Shown: piece after piece, positions 59,084 to 64,000 of the stretch
Position numbering within the stretch: the first letter of the stretch is position 1
How the letters are laid out: each line of letters starts with the position of its first letter
Source: Sungkyunkwania multivorans
Lineage (GTDB): Bacteria; Bacteroidota; Bacteroidia; Flavobacteriales; Flavobacteriaceae
Assembly (NCBI RefSeq): GCF_042675645.1
Contig: NZ_JBHTJH010000025.1
Span: 62,001-126,000 of the forward strand
Reading direction: 5' to 3'
Length of the DNA: 64,000 nucleotides
The notes under the pieces: generated by a model
Told to the model about the DNA's origin: nothing
The model's input: the letters and a program-made list of their open reading frames with translations, nothing else
Databases searched by the model: none
Translations under genes and position numbers: made by a program

Positions 59084-60330
59084 TGAAAGCGGAGATCATT
59101 ACTATTGGAGATGAGATTCTCATCGGTCAGATTGTGGACACCAATTCTGTCTTTATTTCTAAAGCCCTCAATAAGATTGGTATCGAAGTATATCAGATCA
59201 CTTCGGTGCAAGATGATCACGAACATATATTACAGGCTTTCGAAGATGCAGAGAAACGTGTAGACGTGGTACTCATCACTGGAGGACTGGGACCAACAAA
59301 AGACGATATTACAAAGCATACGATCGCATCTTACTTTAACGACACCCTCGTTCAAAATGATCAGGTGCTTGCTCATATTGAGCATCTCTTTAAAAAGTAT
59401 ATCAAAACGCCGATTTCTGATATCAACAGGCAACAGGCCTTAGTACCTTCGAAGGCCGATGCACTTATGAATCGGTTTGGAACTGCTCCAGGAATGTGGT
59501 TGGAAAACAAAGGAACCGTATTCGTCTCTATGCCAGGGGTGCCCTATGAAATGAAAGCGCTTATGGCTAATGAAGTGCTTCCAAGACTTCAGGAAAAATT
59601 TGAGCGCCCCTACATCCTGCATAAGACAGTGTTGACCTATGGCCTAGGCGAGAGTGCTATTGCAGCCATCATCGAAGAATGGCAGGACAATTTACCAAGC
59701 TTCATAAAACTGGCCTATCTGCCAAATCTCGGAAGGGTGAGATTGCGACTCTCTGCAAAAGGAAAGGATAAGCTGGCTATAGAGAAAGAGGTCGACAGGC
59801 AGATTCAAATGCTATATCCGCTGATAGGTGACCTAATTTATGGGATGGAGAATGACGATCCAATAGAGGCCATCTTAGGACAGCAGTTAAAGAAAAAGAA
59901 GCAAACCCTCGCGGTTGCCGAAAGTTGCACGGGCGGGAAGATCGCAGAGATGATCACCAGCATCCCTGGAGCTTCGGCCTATTTCAAAGGAGGAGTGGTG
60001 ACCTACGCTACCGAATCAAAGGAACAGGTGCTCGATGTGCCATCAGAGACCATTGCGAAACATTCTGTGGTCAGCGCGGAAGTGGCCATAAGTATGGCGG
60101 TCAATGCACAGCAGCTTTTCAAAACAGACTATGCTATAGCGACCACAGGAAATGCAGGGCCTACAAAGGGCGATGCCGACGCTGAGGTGGGCACGGTATT
60201 CATCGGAGTTGCTACTCCAACCAAGGTTTTCGCCGAAGAGTTCAAGTTTGGAAATCATAGAGAAAAAGTCGTCAATAAGGCTGCTAACAAAGCATTCGAG
60301 TTGTTGCAAAAAGAAATTTTAAAAAACTAA
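59083..60330 (+). CDS. cinA: CinA family protein (MoCF-like domain plus nicotinamide-nucleotide amidase)
   Basis: A 415-residue two-domain protein. The N-terminal MoCF-biosynthesis-like domain opens with KAEIITIGDEILIGQIVDTNS and includes VLITGGLGPTKDDITK and PGVPYEMKALM. The C-terminal PncC-type amidase domain (about residues 258-415) has LAVAESCTGGKIAEMITSIPGASAYFKGG, quoted in part as AESCTGGKIAEMIT, and TTGNAGPTKGDADAEVGTV. The CinA family recycles nicotinamide mononucleotide; the competence name is historical. The ATG overlaps the Hpt stop. It is followed by the ribosomal protein genes. Confidence 0.93.
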   Translation: MKAEIITIGDEILIGQIVDTNSVFISKALNKIGIEVYQITSVQDDHEHILQAFEDAEKRVDVVLITGGLGPTKDDITKHTIASYFNDTLVQNDQVLAHIEHLFKKYIKTPISDINRQQALVPSKADALMNRFGTAPGMWLENKGTVFVSMPGVPYEMKALMANEVLPRLQEKFERPYILHKTVLTYGLGESAIAAIIEEWQDNLPSFIKLAYLPNLGRVRLRLSAKGKDKLAIEKEVDRQIQMLYPLIGDLIYGMENDDPIEAILGQQLKKKKQTLAVAESCTGGKIAEMITSIPGASAYFKGGVVTYATESKEQVLDVPSETIAKHSVVSAEVAISMAVNAQQLFKTDYAIATTGNAGPTKGDADAEVGTVFIGVATPTKVFAEEFKFGNHREKVVNKAANKAFELLQKEILKN

Positions 60331-60339
60331 ATTTAATAT

Positions 60340-60370
60340 TTGCCCGAACGGGTAAAATTTCGTTAATTTG
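60340..60370 (+). promoter_or_regulatory. Promoter of rpmB-rpmG-DUF4295
   Basis: TTG (60340-60342) is followed after 20 bases by TTAATTTG (60363-60370), a close match to the Bacteroidota -33/-7 elements. The rpmB ATG lies 40 bases further. It suggests the ribosomal genes have their own start besides read-through from cinA. Confidence 0.55.
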
Positions 60371-60409
60371 CACCCTGTTTTGAAATAACGATTTTTAAAG
60401 TTAAGAGAG

Positions 60410-60646
60410 ATGTCAAGAGTTTGTGAACTTACAGGAAAAAAAGCGATGGTGGGAAACAATGTTTCACACGCGATGAACAAGACCAAGCGTAAATTCCACG
60501 CCAATCTTAAAAAGAAGCGTTTTTACATTCCTGAAGAGGACAGATGGGTGACCCTGAAAGTATCTACTTCAGCGCTAAAGACCATCAATAAGAAAGGAAT
60601 TTCTGCAGTGCTTAAAGAAGCAAAGGCAAACGGATTTATAAAATAA
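60410..60646 (+). CDS. rpmB: 50S ribosomal protein bL28
   Basis: A 78-residue basic ribosomal protein: MSRVCELTGKKAMVGNNVSHAMN followed by KRKFHANLKKKRFYIPEEDRWV, both in part, the typical bL28 blocks with TLKVSTSALKTINKKG at the end. The CxLTGK start lacks the second CxxC pair, so it is the zinc-free form. It leads the rpmB-rpmG-DUF4295 group. Confidence 0.95.
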   Translation: MSRVCELTGKKAMVGNNVSHAMNKTKRKFHANLKKKRFYIPEEDRWVTLKVSTSALKTINKKGISAVLKEAKANGFIK

Positions 60647-60672
60647 GCCCAAAAGGTTAAAGAAAATACACG

Positions 60673-60855
60673 ATGGCAAAGAAAGGAAATAGAGTTCAAG
60701 TGATTCTAGAGTGCACAGAGCATAAAGCTTCTGGTAAGCCTGGTACTTCTCGTTACGTCACTACCAAGAACAAGAAGAACACTCCGGATAGAATGGAAAT
60801 CAAAAAATTCAATCCTATCCTCAAGAAAATGACCGTTCATAAAGAAATCAAGTAA
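60673..60855 (+). CDS. rpmG: 50S ribosomal protein bL33
   Basis: A 60-residue basic protein with KGNRVQVILECTEHKASGKPGTSRY, quoted in part as VQVILECTEHKA, and KKNTPDRMEIKKFNPILKKMTVHKEIK, quoted in part as DRMEIKKFNPILKK. It has one Cys in the first block and none later, so it is a zinc-free bL33. It lies 26 bases after rpmB and 12 before the next small gene. Confidence 0.95.
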   Translation: MAKKGNRVQVILECTEHKASGKPGTSRYVTTKNKKNTPDRMEIKKFNPILKKMTVHKEIK

Positions 60856-60867
60856 TATTTAGGAGAC

Positions 60868-61020
60868 ATGGCAAAGAAAGCAGTAGCATCCTTACAAACG
60901 GGATCAAAGAGATTGACAAAGGCGATCAAAATGGTAAAATCTCCTAAATCGGGAGCCTATACCTTCGTAGAGTCTGTAATGCAACCAGAGGAAGTAAACG
61001 ACTGGTTGAACAAAAAATAA
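60868..61020 (+). CDS. DUF4295 small ribosome-associated protein
   Basis: A 50-residue basic protein, too short for routine detection: MAKKAVASLQTGSKRLTKAI, then KMVKSPKSGAYTFVESVMQP and EEVNDWLNKK. This is the DUF4295 family, restricted to Bacteroidota and nearly always behind rpmG. I believe it corresponds to the extra large-subunit protein named bL38 in the Flavobacterium johnsoniae ribosome, but cannot check this here. An AGGAG sequence ends two bases before the ATG, unusual in a phylum that hardly uses Shine-Dalgarno sites, although the spacing is too short to be optimal. Confidence 0.88.
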   Translation: MAKKAVASLQTGSKRLTKAIKMVKSPKSGAYTFVESVMQPEEVNDWLNKK

Positions 61021-61042
61021 AGTTCACAACGTTTTATATAGC

Positions 61043-61080
61043 AAAGCTACTTTCGATCAGAGAGTAGCTTTTTGTTTTTC
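61043..61080 (+). terminator. Intrinsic terminator after the ribosomal protein genes
   Basis: AAAGCTACT and AGTAGCTTT form a 9-base stem with an 11-base loop, followed by TTGTTTTTC. It lies 22 bases after the DUF4295 stop. Confidence 0.75.
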
Positions 61081-61082
61081 AT

Positions 61083-61090
61083 TATATTTG
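61083..61090 (+). promoter_or_regulatory. Candidate -7 element for ftsY
   Basis: TATATTTG fully matches TAnnTTTG directly after the upstream terminator, giving a leader of about 115 bases before ftsY. That leader contains inverted repeats (CTGAATCCCT with ATTCAG and AGGGATT near 61110-61150). No -33 TTG at correct spacing. Confidence 0.4.
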
Positions 61091-61205
61091 GGCGTTCATG
61101 TGCGATGTGCGCTGAATCCCTCTTTCAGGTTGTTGCACATTCAGGGATTTGGCATCCTTGAGGCATTTATGACCAATATTAATAAATCTAAGACTCGATC
61201 ACATA

Positions 61206-62159
61206 ATGAGTTTATTCAAGAAAATATTTTCTTCTGAAAAGAAAGAAACTCTAGATAAAGGCCTGGAGAAATCGAAAACGACCTTCTTCTCAAAATTGAG
61301 CAAGGCTGTTGCTGGTAAGAGCAAAGTGGATGATGACGTTCTCGATAATCTCGAAGAGGTGTTGGTAACATCGGACGTTGGAGTGGATACTACGTTGAAG
61401 ATCATCGAGCGCATCGAAGAACGCGTTTCAAAAGACAAGTACCTAGGTACAGAAGAGCTTAATCAGATTCTTAGAGAGGAGATCGCTGGTCTGCTGTCAG
61501 CGACCAATGTTGGGGAAGAGACAGATTATGTCATCCCTGCGGATAAAAAGCCATACGTGATCATGGTAGTGGGCGTCAATGGAGTAGGAAAAACGACCAC
61601 CATTGGAAAACTGGCCTATCAATTCAAAAAGAAAGGATTCAAGGTGGTCTTGGGTGCAGCAGATACCTTTAGGGCGGCTGCGATCGATCAGCTTCAAGTT
61701 TGGGCAGATAGGGTCGAAGTGCCCATTGTAAAGCAAGAGATGGGTAGTGATCCCGCTTCAGTGGCTTTCGATACATTGAAATCAGCAACTTCTCAAAATG
61801 CCGATGTGGTGATCATTGATACCGCCGGAAGACTGCATAACAAAGTAAATCTGATGAACGAATTGAGTAAGGTAAAACGAGTTATGCAGAAAGTCGTCGG
61901 GGATGCGCCACACGATGTCTTACTGGTTTTAGATGGTTCCACTGGGCAGAATGCCTTTGAGCAAGCAAAACAATTCACCAAGGCTACTGAAGTGACCTCT
62001 TTGGCCGTCACCAAGCTAGATGGTACCGCCAAGGGTGGTGTTGTCATCGGGATCTCGGACCAATTTCAAATACCAGTAAAATATATCGGAGTAGGAGAGG
62101 GCATTGAAGATCTTCAAGTATTCAATAAATATGAATTCGTGGATTCCTTCTTCAAATAA
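61206..62159 (+). CDS. ftsY: Signal recognition particle receptor FtsY
   Basis: Membrane-associated GTPase that docks ribosome-SRP complexes for co-translational insertion. The 317-residue protein has a short basic N-terminal segment (FKKIFSSEKKETLDKGLEKSK), the N domain (ADVGVDTT-like TSDVGVDTTLKIIERI), the P-loop VVGVNGVGKTTTIGKLA (residues 121-137), DTFRAAAIDQL, IIDTAGRLHNK and TKLDGTAKGG, then the closing VGVGEGIEDLQVF. It lacks the long acidic A domain of E. coli FtsY, as is usual in this phylum. Confidence 0.95.
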   Translation: MSLFKKIFSSEKKETLDKGLEKSKTTFFSKLSKAVAGKSKVDDDVLDNLEEVLVTSDVGVDTTLKIIERIEERVSKDKYLGTEELNQILREEIAGLLSATNVGEETDYVIPADKKPYVIMVVGVNGVGKTTTIGKLAYQFKKKGFKVVLGAADTFRAAAIDQLQVWADRVEVPIVKQEMGSDPASVAFDTLKSATSQNADVVIIDTAGRLHNKVNLMNELSKVKRVMQKVVGDAPHDVLLVLDGSTGQNAFEQAKQFTKATEVTSLAVTKLDGTAKGGVVIGISDQFQIPVKYIGVGEGIEDLQVFNKYEFVDSFFK

Positions 62160-62231
62160 TTCAATAATGCACATCTTCGATATCGCTGCCCCAGCTTCCC
62201 TAGAAGTTTAACTTTAACCTATTTACTTAGC

Positions 62232-63719
62232 ATGAGAAAATTTAGCGTACTTACCCTTTTATTCATTTTCACCTATACGGTCAATGCTCAATTCTCTGAT
62301 CTGGCTGACTTGGCTTCTGGGAAATTGGAGACATTCACCGCCATCAAAGATGTAGATGATCAAGTTTACGGATATATCGGCATTTACATGTTGGAAAAAG
62401 TAGACGATAAGAATATGCGATTCGAATATGTGGTTCTGGATAAGAATCTCAATAAGGTGGCGAGTGGAGAGTATTTAAATCCATATTACAAGAAAGTAGA
62501 ACGAAATACATTTGTCTCTAAGAAGGTGGGAGATGAGATTTTATTATCATCTCTCTATTATTCCTATACGTTGCGTTACGTGACCTTCACAACGCATCGA
62601 ATCCTCAATGTAAAGACCAACAAGATTGGCGATGCTTTTCACCTCGAGGGGAAGGAAGACTTTGTCTTTGCTGATTATAATGGTCCTTCCAATAAATTGA
62701 ATAAACAATTGAAGGATATCCACAAGTTTGAGTTTCCAGTCCCCTTTGGCAAAGGCTTCTTATTGATGGAGGGTCAAAAGAAAAATGCAAGGAAGGTTCA
62801 TATTCAGAGATCTTTGGGCGCTTTTACCTTTGACGCCAAAAAACTATGGGAACATCCTATTGCCGTAGATGACGAAAAGCTCGATTTCGGCATCGCAGAT
62901 ATCAATAAAGACCGCATCATTCTTAAAATGGAAGAGCCCTTTGGAAACAAGGAGATCTTCTTAAAGGTGCTCAATGCAGATACTGGCGAACAACTCTTCA
63001 AATATACCGTGGAGAAAAGAGGAGACGACTTCAGTCACACCTTTATAGTAGAACAGGATGATGACCGGATAACCATCATAGGCATGTTCAGTCCTTATAA
63101 AACAACAGGCTATGATTATCGCAAGTCAGCCGGTGTATTTAGGATAGAATTAGATAAACAAGGTAATGAGCTAAGTAATAAGCGACTGTTTTGGCCTCAA
63201 ATGTCGGCATTTATCGAGATTGACAAGAAGGGCAAAGTAGAAAAAGGATATAGATTGATACCTAAAGAGCTCTTTGTTTTTAAGGATGGTACTGCCGCTG
63301 TCCTTACCGAAAAAATGAAGGAAGCTTCTGTGTTGGCCCTACAACCTGGGGTCCGTTCAACAGATTTTGTGTTGCTAAAATTCGACAGCGCATTTGAGCT
63401 TTCAGGAATAGAGACCATCAAAAAGGATAAGTCCAAATACTATGCTGGCGACTATCTCTTTTCCCAATATGTCAAAGATAGGACAGGTGTGGCATTCTTT
63501 TACCAAGACTATCAAAAGGATGATGCTACAAAAGACAGGAATTGGATATTGGGAATCGTAACGATGATCGACGGCAAATATATGCATGAGTCCATTCCAA
63601 TGACGTCCGAAGATTTTGCGATTTTTCCGTATGTTGCCAAAGAGGGACATATCCTACTTAGAGAGATCAACAAGGATGATGATTACGATCAAATTCGAAT
63701 AGAGCGATTAAACTATTGA
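62232..63719 (+). CDS. Secreted protein of unknown function
   Basis: A 495-residue exported protein with a signal peptide (MRKFSVLTLLFIFTYTVNAQ) and no lipobox, membrane segment or T9SS tail. The body is a series of strand-rich stretches with charged turns (FEYVVLDKNLNKVASGEY; LWEHPIAVDDEKLDFGIAD; NTFVSKKVGDEILLSSLYYS), suggesting a beta-propeller-like or repeat fold in the periplasm. I do not recognise the family with confidence. It lies 72 bases after ftsY on the same strand, where rimO is often found in relatives. Confidence 0.75.
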   Translation: MRKFSVLTLLFIFTYTVNAQFSDLADLASGKLETFTAIKDVDDQVYGYIGIYMLEKVDDKNMRFEYVVLDKNLNKVASGEYLNPYYKKVERNTFVSKKVGDEILLSSLYYSYTLRYVTFTTHRILNVKTNKIGDAFHLEGKEDFVFADYNGPSNKLNKQLKDIHKFEFPVPFGKGFLLMEGQKKNARKVHIQRSLGAFTFDAKKLWEHPIAVDDEKLDFGIADINKDRIILKMEEPFGNKEIFLKVLNADTGEQLFKYTVEKRGDDFSHTFIVEQDDDRITIIGMFSPYKTTGYDYRKSAGVFRIELDKQGNELSNKRLFWPQMSAFIEIDKKGKVEKGYRLIPKELFVFKDGTAAVLTEKMKEASVLALQPGVRSTDFVLLKFDSAFELSGIETIKKDKSKYYAGDYLFSQYVKDRTGVAFFYQDYQKDDATKDRNWILGIVTMIDGKYMHESIPMTSEDFAIFPYVAKEGHILLREINKDDDYDQIRIERLNY

Positions 63720-63728
63720 TCTCGTCGC

Positions 63729-64000
63729 TTATTCTTTCGGGTCATAGTGGTTGGCGATCGTTTCGATTTCCTCCAATCGTAGATTCCAAATAAAGTTTAA
63801 AAAACGTTGTAAACTCGGGCTTTGTTTCTCCACGTTCAGGCGTTGAACATAACGATTGAGACGATACGACTTTTTGGCCTCGTACATGGCCCTAAAGTTT
63901 TTACCAAGCCATTTCTTATAAAAATCGTTTTCTGGATATTTGGTCAATCTATAAAGCGACCTATAGGTACTGATACCATAACTCTCTAAAAAGTATAAAT
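63729..64000 (-). CDS. Partial gene of unknown function (5' end outside window)
   Basis: The frame is open from the right edge of the window to a stop at 63729, giving about 90 C-terminal residues. The TTG at 63947 is not the start, because the frame continues upstream as LYFLESYGISTYRSLYR before LTKYPENDFYKKWLGKNFR. It is rich in aromatic and basic residues (YEAKKSYRLNRYVQRLN) and ends IANHYDPKE. No family was recognised. It is convergent with the secreted-protein gene. Confidence 0.6.
   Translation of the reverse strand, partial: LYFLESYGISTYRSLYRLTKYPENDFYKKWLGKNFRAMYEAKKSYRLNRYVQRLNVEKQSPSLQRFLNFIWNLRLEEIETIANHYDPKE

Noticed and set aside
1..64000. tRNA, rRNA and CRISPR arrays
   Set aside because: No cloverleaf-like blocks, conserved rRNA segments or regularly spaced direct repeats were seen in the gaps between genes.

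Overview
The window looks like the chromosome of a marine-type member of the Flavobacteriaceae (Bacteroidota). The evidence is the gene content: a type IX secretion cargo with a YPNP-type C-terminal sorting domain, a PorV/PorQ-family barrel, Lnb (DUF4105), DUF4295 beside rpmB-rpmG, DUF3276, DUF1573, a cyclophilin-FKBP fusion and two SusC/FecA-style TonB receptors. Shine-Dalgarno sequences are nearly absent, and several promoters fit the Bacteroidota TTG-N19-20-TAnnTTTG form. The genus cannot be fixed from what is here. No rRNA, tRNA, CRISPR array, prophage or complete insertion sequence was seen.

Region 1 (1-15.6 kb) is a surface-polysaccharide locus, all on the + strand. It holds a partial GT4 glycosyltransferase, a methyltransferase, a nonulosonic (sialic-type) acid cassette neuB-neuC-neuA, an unclassified GT-B-like protein directly after neuA, four more GT4 enzymes, a Wzy/ligase-type membrane protein, a CapK/PaaK-like adenylating enzyme, a second methyltransferase and the polyprenyl-phosphate sugar-1-phosphate transferase. 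Many genes touch or overlap. No flippase is visible, so the locus continues upstream of the window.

Region 2 (15.5-24.1 kb) is an envelope housekeeping block: Lnb, a PorV/PorQ-family barrel, PssA, then the operon kdsD-tatC-CMD-lptB, divergent from recQ. Region 3 (24.1-31.3 kb) carries single metabolic and stress genes: a ketopantoate-reductase-like enzyme, the dual immunophilin, a YfiT-like DinB protein, GNAT, a thioredoxin-fold protein and an M14 peptidase. Region 4 (31.3-39.9 kb) holds DUF3276, an ABC exporter, leucine dehydrogenase, nusB-DUF1573-yajC and a TonB receptor.

Region 5 (40-54.7 kb) is the more accessory part. It has a hydroxylysine-kinase-like/phospho-lyase-like fusion, pepT, pyrD, a DEAD-box helicase, a cytochrome P450 with an N-terminal Rieske domain (the most unusual gene here), a secreted Spondin_N protein, LysE, HMG-CoA lyase and a FecA-like receptor. 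Region 6 (54.7-64 kb) is core: guaB, an OmpH/Skp-like protein, an exonuclease, FAH, Hpt, cinA, rpmB-rpmG-DUF4295 and ftsY, then a secreted protein of unknown function and a partial gene running off the end.

Two copies of a roughly 140-bp palindromic, MITE-like repeat (26461-26607 and 39850-39986) lie between genes.
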